Below the pieces are notes generated by a model, which was not told the DNA's origin, did not search any database, and worked only from the letters and a program-made list of their open reading frames with translations. This document shows positions 1 through 5,358 of a stretch of DNA of 6,041 bases, in pieces; position 1 is the stretch's first letter; the number at the start of each line of letters is the position of its first letter. Source of the stretch: RGIG8775 sp045121195 (GTDB taxonomy: Bacteria; Bacillota; Clostridia; Oscillospirales; CAG-272); contig JBGVFO010000062.1 in NCBI GenBank assembly GCA_045121195.1, positions 1 to 6,041 of the forward strand, read 5' to 3'. The position numbers and the translations under genes were made by a program.

Positions 1-25
1 CCATATACGGAAAAGGCCCAACGAA

Positions 26-49
26 CGGGCGATCAATGATCGCCCCTAC
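26..49 (-). repeat. REP-like palindrome (GTAGGGGCG...CGCCCG type)
   Basis: A near-perfect palindrome: GGGCGATCA (27-35), one base, then TGATCGCCC (37-45), followed by CTAC. Read on the minus strand it starts GTAGGGGCG and ends CGCCCG. This is the same layout as the two REP-like copies inside the RAYT gene at 3357-3385 and 3541-3569 (GTAGGGGGCG...CGCCCCG). It lies in non-coding DNA upstream of the scfA promoter and has no T-run, so it is unlikely to be a terminator. A partner copy in the opposite orientation, as in a REPIN, could lie just outside the window. Confidence 0.6.
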
Positions 50-156
50 GGGTTTGTGCGTCGCCGTTTTGTCACATCAAACTCACCGATAAATCAAAAT
101 TTGAAGCCCCACAGGAACAAAAATCAGATTTCCCGCAAAAAAATACGCGGGATTGA

Positions 157-185
157 TTGACTTTCACGTTTTGATGTGATATAAT
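157..185 (+). promoter_or_regulatory. Sigma-A promoter of scfA
   Basis: TTGACT (157-162) and TATAAT (180-185) are separated by exactly 17 bases. A TG at 177-178, one base before the -10, makes it an extended -10. Transcription should start near 192, leaving a leader of about 26 bases. The near-consensus match predicts high constitutive expression of the short peptide gene downstream. No operator-like palindrome is obvious over it. Confidence 0.85.
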
Positions 186-204
186 TGTAAAAAATAATCG
201 TTTC

Positions 205-209
205 GGAGG
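205..209 (+). promoter_or_regulatory. Ribosome binding site of scfA
   Basis: GGAGG lies 8 bases before the ATG at 218. It fixes the start of a 50-codon gene that would otherwise be easily missed. Confidence 0.85.
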
Positions 210-217
210 ATATAGTT

Positions 218-370
218 ATGAAGCATATTCAGACTCTTGATACCAAGAATCTTTGCGAGAGCGCAAAGAACGGCGGTTGCGGCGAGTGCCAGACCTCCTG
301 CCAGTCCGCTTGTAAGACCAGCTGCGGTATTGCTAACCAGCAGTGCGAGAACGGTAAGGAAAGCAAGTAA
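218..370 (+). CDS. scfA: SCIFF ranthipeptide precursor (six-cysteine in forty-five residues family)
   Basis: This is a ribosomally made precursor peptide of 50 aa. SCIFF peptides are modified by a partner radical SAM/SPASM enzyme that links a Cys thiol to a Thr side chain; they are now classed as ranthipeptides. Recognition rests on the start MKHIQTLDT, the core GGCGECQTSCQSACKTSC (19-36) and the tail NQQCEN (40-45), which follow the family pattern, and on the maturase encoded directly downstream. Cysteines are at 13, 21, 24, 28, 32, 36 and 43, so there are seven rather than six; Cys13 is the extra one, in the leader part. In characterised members the crosslink joins Cys32 to Thr37 (SACKTSCT). 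Here residue 37 is Gly (SACKTSCGIAN), so the usual acceptor side chain is absent. The start is fixed by GGAGG 8 bases upstream and a strong promoter. Family assignment is very secure. The identity and site of any crosslink are open. No dedicated protease or transporter gene is in the window. Confidence 0.96.
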   Translation: MKHIQTLDTKNLCESAKNGGCGECQTSCQSACKTSCGIANQQCENGKESK

Positions 371-383
371 TTTCCAAAACCAC

Positions 384-408
384 AACGCCGCCCTCGGGCG
401 GCGTTTTT
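384..408 (+). terminator. Hairpin terminator/attenuator between scfA and scfB
   Basis: The stem CGCCGCC (386-392) pairs with GGCGGCG (397-403) around a CTCG loop, with T5 at 404-408. Flanking AA/TT extends the stem to 9 bp. It begins 13 bases after the scfA stop, and scfB starts 20 bases after the T-run with no separate promoter visible between. It therefore probably terminates most transcripts after scfA and lets a minority read into scfB, giving more substrate peptide than enzyme. Confidence 0.85.
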
Positions 409-428
409 CGTGGTAGAAAGGGATCAAC

Positions 429-1811
429 ATGATACATCAGTACAAATTGGGCGGTCTTAACATCGTCCTGGATATTTATTCCGGTTCGGTCCACGTGGTG
501 GACGAGGTGGCGTACGACATGATCGGTATGTACGAGAACACCGACCGCGAGAGCATTATTGCGGCCATGCTTGAAAAGTACGGTAGCTGCGCGGACGTGA
601 CCCGCGAGGAGCTGAACCTTTGCTGTGACCAGATCGAGGCGCTGAAGGCCTCGGGTCAGCTGTTCGCCCCCGACACCTTTGCCTCCCGCGCGGGGGCTCT
701 CAAGGAAAAGACCTCGGGCGTGGTCAAGGCGCTCTGCCTTCACGTGGCGCACACCTGCAACCTCAACTGCTCCTACTGCTTCGCAAGTCAGGGCAATTAT
801 CACGGCGACCGCGCTGTTATGAGCCTTGAGGTGGGCAAACGCGCCCTTGATTTCCTGATTGAAAATTCCGGTACGCGCCGCAACCTTGAGGTGGACTTCT
901 TCGGCGGCGAGCCTCTTATGAATTTTGACGTGGTCAAGGAGCTTGTGGCATACGCCCGTGAGCGTGAGAAGGAATGCGGCAAGAATTTCCGCTTTACCCT
1001 CACCACGAACGGCTTGCTTATCAACGACGACGTCATCGACTTCGCCAACCGCGAGTGCAGTAACGTGGTGTTGAGTCTTGACGGACGCAAGGAGGTACAC
1101 GACCGCTTCCGCGTGGACTACGCGGGGAACGGAAGCTGGGAGCGCATCGTCCCCAAGTTCCAGAAGCTCGTGGCGGCGCGCGAGGGCAAGAATTATTATA
1201 TGCGCGGCACCTTCACCCACGCCAATCCCGACTTCCTTGAGGACATCAAGGTCATGCTGGATCTCGGCTTCAACGAGTTAAGCATGGAGCCCGTGGTCTG
1301 CGCGCCCGATGACCCTTCGGCGCTGACCGAGGAGGATCTTCCCATCGTCCTTGAGCAATATGAGAAGCTTGCCGAGCTGATGCTGGAGCGTCACCGCGCG
1401 GGCAAGCCCTTCACCTTCTATCATTACATGATCGACCTCAAGGGCGGTCCCTGTATCTATAAGCGTATTTCGGGCTGTGGCTCGGGAACCGAGTATATGG
1501 CGGTCACCCCCTGGGGCGACCTCTATCCCTGCCACCAGTTCGTGGGCGAGGAGAAATTCAAGCTCGGCAACGTCTTCGACGGCGTAAGCAACACCGCCGT
1601 GCAGGAGGATTTCGCGTCCTGCAACGTATACGCCCGCCCCGAATGTGCCGATTGTTGGGCAAAGCTCTATTGCTCGGGCGGTTGCGCCGCCAACGCCTAT
1701 CACGCAACCGGCTCTGTCCGCGGCGTGTACAAGTACGGCTGTGAGCTGTTCCGCAAGCGTATGGAGTGCGCCATTATGCTGGAGGCGTCCAAGACCCTTG
1801 GGGACGAGTGA
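429..1811 (+). CDS. scfB: SCIFF maturase, radical SAM/SPASM thioether-forming enzyme
   Basis: A cytosolic enzyme of 460 aa that uses S-adenosylmethionine and iron-sulfur clusters to install a thioether crosslink in the SCIFF peptide encoded upstream. Residues 1 to about 95 form the N-terminal RiPP recognition region that should bind the ScfA leader. The radical SAM barrel follows, with the CX3CX2C cluster motif at Cys110, Cys114 and Cys117 (HTCNLNCSYCFA) and the SAM-binding FFGGEP at 157-162. The C-terminal SPASM domain holds auxiliary cluster ligands: Cys350 with the GX4C pair Gly363/Cys368, then CX2CX5CX3C at 406, 409, 415 and 419, and Cys438; Cys342 is a further candidate ligand. All motifs appear intact and the length is normal for the family. 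The start has AAAGGGA a few bases upstream. Its stop codon overlaps the next gene's ATG. Function is secure at family level; action on this particular Gly37 core is inferred from linkage. Confidence 0.96.
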   Translation: MIHQYKLGGLNIVLDIYSGSVHVVDEVAYDMIGMYENTDRESIIAAMLEKYGSCADVTREELNLCCDQIEALKASGQLFAPDTFASRAGALKEKTSGVVKALCLHVAHTCNLNCSYCFASQGNYHGDRAVMSLEVGKRALDFLIENSGTRRNLEVDFFGGEPLMNFDVVKELVAYAREREKECGKNFRFTLTTNGLLINDDVIDFANRECSNVVLSLDGRKEVHDRFRVDYAGNGSWERIVPKFQKLVAAREGKNYYMRGTFTHANPDFLEDIKVMLDLGFNELSMEPVVCAPDDPSALTEEDLPIVLEQYEKLAELMLERHRAGKPFTFYHYMIDLKGGPCIYKRISGCGSGTEYMAVTPWGDLYPCHQFVGEEKFKLGNVFDGVSNTAVQEDFASCNVYARPECADCWAKLYCSGGCAANAYHATGSVRGVYKYGCELFRKRMECAIMLEASKTLGDE

Positions 1812-3148
1812 TGAAGACACCCATCTGTGATTTTGTAAAGGCATACGCCGCGAGCGACACGCTTCGCCTCCATATGCCGGGACATAAAGGAAGCCCCGTC
1901 ACGGGCGCCGAGCCTCTTGACATTACCGAGATCGACGGCGCCGACGTGCTGTACGGTGCTTCGGGCATCATCCGCGAGAGCGAGGAGAACGCCGCCGCCC
2001 TCTTTGGAAGCGGCGCCACCTTCTACTCTGCCGAGGGCTCGTCCTTGTCGATTCGCGCTATGCTCTATCTTGTGGCACTTTGGGCAAGAGAGAAGGGGAA
2101 CGCGCCCCGTATTCTTGCGGCGCGCAACGCTCACCGCGTGTTCATCACCGCGGCGGCGCTTCTCGACATCGATGTGGACTGGCTCTTTGGCGAGGGCGAG
2201 CTGCTTCGATGCACCGTCACGCCGAAGGCACTTGACGAGGCGCTTGAACATACCGACGTGCTTCCTGCGGCGGTGTATATCACCAGCCCCGATTACCTCG
2301 GCAACGTAGCCGATATTCGCGGACTTGCCGAGGTGTGCCACAGACACGGCGTTCTGCTTCTTGTGGATAACGCCCACGGCGCCTATCTCCGCTTTTTGTC
2401 CGAGGACGGACACCCGCTGACCCTTGGTGCCGATCTCGTTTGCGATTCGGCGCATAAGACCCTGCCGGTGCTGACGGGCGGCGGCTATCTCCATCTTTCC
2501 AAGGACGCCCCTCGGACGCTGATCGAAAATGCCGAGAGCGCCCTGTCGCTTTTTGCTTCGACCAGCCCGTCGTATTTGATCTTGCAATCTCTCGATGCCG
2601 CCAATCGGTATCTTGCCGAGGAATACAGTACGCGGCTTGCCGCCTTTGCCGAACAGGTAGAGGGATTGAAAGCGCGGCTTGCGCCCCACGGTTATACTCT
2701 CGTCGGCGACGAGCCGATGAAGGTTACCGTCGCGCCCAAGTCCTTTGGCTATCGCGGTGACGAGCTTGCGGCGTTGCTTCGCGACAGGGGGATCGAGTGC
2801 GAGTTTGCCGACCCCGATTATACCGTTCTGATGCTTACCCCCGAGGTGGGGGAGGACGGACTTGCGCGGCTTGCGTCGGCACTCCTTTCGGTCGAGAGAA
2901 GGGAAGCGATTCTTACGCTGCCGCCGAGGATGCCGCGACCCGAGAGGGCTCTTGCTCCCCGCGAGGCGTTGCTTTCTCCCACGGAGGAGATCGACGCCGA
3001 GAGAAGCGCGGGACGGATCCTTGCAAATCCCACCGTCGCCTGCCCGCCCGCCGTTCCCGTTGTGGTATGCGGTGAGCGCATCGACGAAGCCTCGCTCGAG
3101 TGCTTCCGTTATTATGGCATCACCCGCTGTCGGGTGGTGAAAGAATAA
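1811..3148 (+). CDS. Orn/Lys/Arg decarboxylase family protein (fold-type I PLP enzyme)
   Basis: A probable PLP-dependent basic amino acid decarboxylase of 445 aa, the short Gram-positive type without an N-terminal receiver-like domain. Such enzymes release CO2 from arginine, lysine or ornithine to give polyamine precursors in the cytosol. Visible motifs: the N-terminal HMPGHKG (21-27); DITEIDGADVL (37-47); a cofactor-binding segment near 74-82; VDNAHGAY (185-192) with Asp186 positioned for the pyridine nitrogen; and SAHKTLP (213-219) with Lys216 as the Schiff-base lysine. Residues from about 370 to the end form the smaller C-terminal domain. I chose the ATG at 1811, not an in-frame ATG at 1766, because the family motifs begin close to it and GGGGA lies 6 bases upstream. 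That ATG overlaps the scfB TGA (TGATG), implying translational coupling. Substrate cannot be read from sequence. Family members also sit in housekeeping loci, so a role in peptide maturation is not implied. Confidence 0.9.
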   Translation: MKTPICDFVKAYAASDTLRLHMPGHKGSPVTGAEPLDITEIDGADVLYGASGIIRESEENAAALFGSGATFYSAEGSSLSIRAMLYLVALWAREKGNAPRILAARNAHRVFITAAALLDIDVDWLFGEGELLRCTVTPKALDEALEHTDVLPAAVYITSPDYLGNVADIRGLAEVCHRHGVLLLVDNAHGAYLRFLSEDGHPLTLGADLVCDSAHKTLPVLTGGGYLHLSKDAPRTLIENAESALSLFASTSPSYLILQSLDAANRYLAEEYSTRLAAFAEQVEGLKARLAPHGYTLVGDEPMKVTVAPKSFGYRGDELAALLRDRGIECEFADPDYTVLMLTPEVGEDGLARLASALLSVERREAILTLPPRMPRPERALAPREALLSPTEEIDAERSAGRILANPTVACPPAVPVVVCGERIDEASLECFRYYGITRCRVVKE

Positions 3149-3176
3149 AGAAAAGCTTATCATAAGGCTATTCACA

Positions 3177-3212
3177 AAAATCGGCAGAGATATTGTTTTC
3201 TCTGCCGATTTT
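3177..3212 (+). terminator. Terminator of the scfA-scfB-decarboxylase unit
   Basis: A perfect 14-bp inverted repeat: AAAATCGGCAGAGA (3177-3190) and TCTCTGCCGATTTT (3199-3212) with an 8-base loop. It lies about 30 bases after the decarboxylase stop. The A- and T-flanked stem is typical of a strong intrinsic terminator and could work in both directions. The loop also supplies the likely -35 of the next promoter. Confidence 0.88.
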
Positions 3213-3222
3213 ATGTTATAAT
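3193..3222 (+). promoter_or_regulatory. Putative promoter of the RAYT gene, overlapping the terminator
   Basis: TATAAT (3217-3222) is preceded by TG at 3214-3215, an extended -10. TTGTTT (3193-3198) lies 18 bases upstream and falls in the loop of the preceding terminator. Transcription would start near 3229, only about 10 bases before the GTG start, so the leader is very short. GGTGAT (3229-3234) is the only Shine-Dalgarno-like match, 4 bases before the start. Confidence 0.55.
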
Positions 3223-3238
3223 GATGTGGGTGATGTAA

Positions 3239-3763
3239 GTGGAAAACAAACTGCCGCAAAGAAAACCTACAAGGTTGAAAAATTTTGATTACAGCTCCGC
3301 GGGCGCATATTTTGTAACGATATGCACCGAAAACCGGTGTGAAATATTATCTCGTATTGTAGGGGGCGACGTCCTCGACGCCCCGAATAACGTAGAATTA
3401 TTACCATACGGAAAAATTGCGGACAAATATATCCACCAATTAAATAATTTTTATAATCATCTAACAGTGGACAGATATGTGATAATGCCAAATCATATTC
3501 ATATATTGTTGTTTATCCATGAGTGCGAGGCGTTGGAAAACGGGGCGTCGAGGACGTCGCCCCCTACAAGACAACACTCGGCGGTATCTCAATTTGTATC
3601 AACATTCAAACGTTTTTGCAACAAAGAGTGTGGCGAAAATATTTGGCAACGTCATTTTTACGACCATTTTATAAGAAATCGCGAAGATTACGAAGAACAC
3701 GTAAGATATATCTATGAAAACCCTCTCCGCTGGTATTATGACGAATTATATTCAGAGAAATAG
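3239..3763 (+). CDS. REP-associated tyrosine transposase (RAYT), IS200/IS605 Y1-type HUH enzyme
   Basis: A single-domain protein of 174 aa related to the Y1 transposases of IS200/IS605. RAYTs nick and rejoin single-stranded DNA at REP hairpins and are thought to spread REPINs rather than move themselves. Seen here: the N-terminal strand AYFVTICT (23-30), the HUH metal-binding motif MPNHIHIL (83-90, His86 and His88), STFKRFCNK (121-129), IWQRHFYDHFIR (135-146), and the likely nucleophile Tyr151 in NREDYEEH. All expected catalytic elements look intact and the length is normal. The GTG start fits the family's MENKLP-type N-terminus. The frame contains a perfect 29-bp inverted pair of REP-like sequences coding for residues 40-49 and 101-110, between the core motifs. 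The gene is visibly AT-richer than those on either side, apart from these GC-rich insertions. No flanking IS ends or target duplication were found. Confidence 0.92.
   Translation: MENKLPQRKPTRLKNFDYSSAGAYFVTICTENRCEILSRIVGGDVLDAPNNVELLPYGKIADKYIHQLNNFYNHLTVDRYVIMPNHIHILLFIHECEALENGASRTSPPTRQHSAVSQFVSTFKRFCNKECGENIWQRHFYDHFIRNREDYEEHVRYIYENPLRWYYDELYSEK
3357..3385 (+). repeat. REP-like copy 1 inside the RAYT gene
   Basis: A GC-rich block in an AT-rich gene, running TTGTAGGGGGCGAC...GACGCCCCG and able to fold as an imperfect GGGGC/GCCCC hairpin. It is an exact reverse complement of 3541-3569 over 29 bases and resembles the palindrome at 26-49. It is read in frame as IVGGDVLDAP (residues 40-49). 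Confidence 0.8.
3541..3569 (-). repeat. REP-like copy 2 inside the RAYT gene, inverted
   Basis: An exact reverse complement of 3357-3385 (29 of 29 bases) across a 155-base spacer that encodes the HUH motif. It begins CGGGGCGTCGAGG and ends CCCCCTACAA. Together the two have REPIN geometry, two inverted REPs around a short spacer. It is read in frame within NGASRTSPPTR (residues 101-111). Confidence 0.8.
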
Positions 3764-3835
3764 GGGTATGGGCTATGTCCAGCGCGTGGGTATTACAAAT
3801 GCGAAGCTTGTGATAAATAAGTCTTTTAGGAGTAT

Positions 3836-4372
3836 ATGTTTTATATGACAAAGAAAAAGTCACAAAGAATGAAAAGCAAAACAAAGAAAATCACCGATGT
3901 TTTGACTGTATGTATTCTAACTGTAATCATGATAGTGTTTACTTTGTATGCCGTTCACGATATTGTACTATGCGTTCATACAAGTTCAGGGCGAAATTGT
4001 GAGTATATCGGTTCTTTTGAATTGAGCGAAAGTCAAAGAACACGAAACACCACGTACAAATTCACATTGGCGAATGGCGATATCCTTACTGCTGATCCAA
4101 GTCTTATGGAGCATCATGAAAAATTAGATGAATTTGATGAATTAGCATTCTCATACACATCATTTCGAAATATCCCATTTTTTGCATACACAGCGGTGTC
4201 AATTACCACAATTGACGGAGAAATCAGTTTCCTTTCTGTCAGTGATACGATAACAGAAGCAAAATTAGGCATTGGCGTTTTTGCAGTCATTATCGGTATA
4301 ATAGTTTCGGTCATTATAGCATGGTATGCCGTGTTGATGTGGCTCAGTAGAACGCCGAAAAAGAAAAAATAA
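3836..4372 (+). CDS. Small membrane protein of unknown function, two transmembrane helices
   Basis: I do not recognise the family. The 178-aa product has a Lys/Arg-rich N-terminus (5-18), a first hydrophobic helix at about 22-46, a soluble middle region of about 95 residues (47-143), a second helix at about 144-170 and a terminal KKKK. Positive charge at both ends predicts both termini inside and the middle region outside. The middle looks strand-rich (YKFTLANGDILTADPSL, AVSITTIDGEISFL), suggesting a small beta domain. The start is uncertain: AGGAG (3828-3832) lies only 3 bases before this ATG and 12 before the in-frame ATG at 3845, which would give a 175-aa protein. It follows the RAYT gene by 72 bases and shares its AT-rich composition, so it probably belongs to the same acquired island. 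No convincing own promoter is visible. Confidence 0.7.
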   Translation: MFYMTKKKSQRMKSKTKKITDVLTVCILTVIMIVFTLYAVHDIVLCVHTSSGRNCEYIGSFELSESQRTRNTTYKFTLANGDILTADPSLMEHHEKLDEFDELAFSYTSFRNIPFFAYTAVSITTIDGEISFLSVSDTITEAKLGIGVFAVIIGIIVSVIIAWYAVLMWLSRTPKKKK

Positions 4373-4397
4373 ATTCATGGATATTGTTGAATAAGTC

Positions 4398-4434
4398 AAA
4401 AAATATGCCCCCGACAGGTTAAAATCTGTCGGGG
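4398..4434 (-). terminator. Terminator of the fur-like/kinase operon
   Basis: CCCCGACAG (4409-4417) pairs perfectly with CTGTCGGGG (4426-4434) around an 8-base loop. Read leftward, the stem is followed after 5 bases by T6 (4403-4398), which fits termination of the kinase transcript. Rightward there is no T-run, though the stem could still slow transcription from the convergent membrane protein gene. A weaker AGCC/GGCT hairpin with a T4 run lies nearer the kinase stop (about 4453-4466). Confidence 0.75.
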
Positions 4435-4473
4435 TATTAACGTTCTTGCGAAAAGGAGCCTTGGCTACGCTTT

Positions 4474-5325
4474 TTATCGTTCTATCAACTCGCCAAGACA
4501 TCCCTCAAGAAGCACGCCCTCGCGGCGGGGTGTTTCGGGGGCGGCAAGGGTGTAGGCGATGGTGTGGGACACAAAGGCACACGCCTCCTCCACCGCGGTG
4601 CGGAACGGCTTGCCTGCAAGCAGCTTACCGAGAAGGGTGGCGGCGAAGATGTCGCCCGTGCCGGGATACCGTGCCGTAAGACGGGGGCGGTCGCATACGA
4701 AGGTCTGCGTGCCGTCAAAATCCACGGTACGAACCTTGTCCTCGGTGATAATGCCCGTGATGACGATACGCCCGGGACCCAGCGCCAACAGCTTATTCCC
4801 AAGGTCGGATAACAGGGCGTCCAGCTCCTCGGCACCCATGCCGTCGGTGGGACGGTAGGAGGTGTCGGTAAGGAAGCATGCCTCGGTGTAGTTGGGGGTG
4901 ATGAGGTCGGCGTGGCCGCAAAGGCGCTTCATTCCCGCCACAAGGTCGGGGGTAAAGGTCTGATACAGCGCGCCGTCGTCCCCCATAACGGGATCAACGA
5001 GGACAAGACGGGACGGAAATCGCTCGGTGAAGGCGATAACGCGCTCGATCTGCTCCACGCTGCCGAGGAAGCCGCTGTAGATGGCGTCAAAGGAGAGGGA
5101 GAGCCTCGCAAAATGGTCGGTGATCTCGTCCATTTCTCGGTTGAGGTCGCGGAAATAGAGTCCCTCAAAGCCGTCTGTCTGGGTGGATAGAATGGCGGTG
5201 GGGACGGGAACTGCCTGAGCGCCGAGGGCGGAAAGCACGGGGATGACGGCCGTAAGGGCGCATCTGCCGAGGCAGGAAAGGTCGTGGATGGTCGCCACGC
5301 GGGGCGGAATGGGATTCTGCGCCAT
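4474..5325 (-). CDS. pdxK: Pyridoxal/pyridoxamine kinase (PfkB/ribokinase superfamily)
   Basis: A cytosolic kinase of 283 aa that phosphorylates vitamin B6 vitamers with ATP in the salvage route to pyridoxal 5'-phosphate. Motifs of the Firmicute pyridoxamine kinase group are clear: HDLSCLGRCALT (14-25), TAILSTQTDGFEG (43-55), AIYSGFLGS (81-89), DPVMGDDG (111-118), ITPNYTEA (142-149) and the anion-hole signature PGTGDIFAA (221-229), with Asp225 the expected catalytic base. Length is normal and no lesion is seen. I set the start at the ATG at 5325 because AAAGGAGG lies 7 bases before it. An in-frame ATG at 5343 lies upstream of that ribosome site and has none of its own. The gene begins 33 bases after the Fur-family stop with no terminator between, so the two are probably co-transcribed. 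The exact vitamer preference is inferred from family only. Confidence 0.92.
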   Translation of the reverse strand: MAQNPIPPRVATIHDLSCLGRCALTAVIPVLSALGAQAVPVPTAILSTQTDGFEGLYFRDLNREMDEITDHFARLSLSFDAIYSGFLGSVEQIERVIAFTERFPSRLVLVDPVMGDDGALYQTFTPDLVAGMKRLCGHADLITPNYTEACFLTDTSYRPTDGMGAEELDALLSDLGNKLLALGPGRIVITGIITEDKVRTVDFDGTQTFVCDRPRLTARYPGTGDIFAATLLGKLLAGKPFRTAVEEACAFVSHTIAYTLAAPETPRREGVLLEGCLGELIER

Positions 5326-5332
5326 AAGGTCG

Positions 5333-5340
5333 CCTCCTTT
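5333..5340 (-). promoter_or_regulatory. Ribosome binding site of the pyridoxal kinase gene
   Basis: AAAGGAGG on the minus strand, 7 bases before the ATG at 5325. It decides that start over the ATG at 5343. Confidence 0.85.
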
Positions 5341-5358
5341 CATAGAATGGGAATGGGA

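Noticed and set aside
131..152. TCCCGC/GCGGGA hairpin upstream of scfA
   Set aside because: It has only a 6-bp stem with a 10-base A-rich loop and no T-run after it on the plus strand. It is too weak to call a terminator or riboswitch.
333..1220. 295-aa open frame on the minus strand
   Set aside because: It is a shadow of scfB, runs through the attenuator into the end of scfA, and shows no recognisable domain.
1766..1810. Upstream in-frame ATG for the decarboxylase
   Set aside because: It would overlap scfB by 46 bases. The ATG at 1811 matches the family N-terminus and has GGGGA before it.
1700..3259. 519-aa open frame on the minus strand
   Set aside because: It is antisense to scfB and the decarboxylase, both with clear motifs. 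The frame stays open because of the GC-rich codon use of the plus-strand gene, and it has no family motif or ribosome site.
3790..3820. Possible promoter before the membrane protein gene
   Set aside because: GATAAA (3812-3817) with TG before it could be an extended -10, but no -35 lies at the right distance. Support is too weak.
5326..5343. Upstream in-frame ATG for the kinase
   Set aside because: The AAAGGAGG ribosome site lies downstream of this ATG and serves the ATG at 5325.
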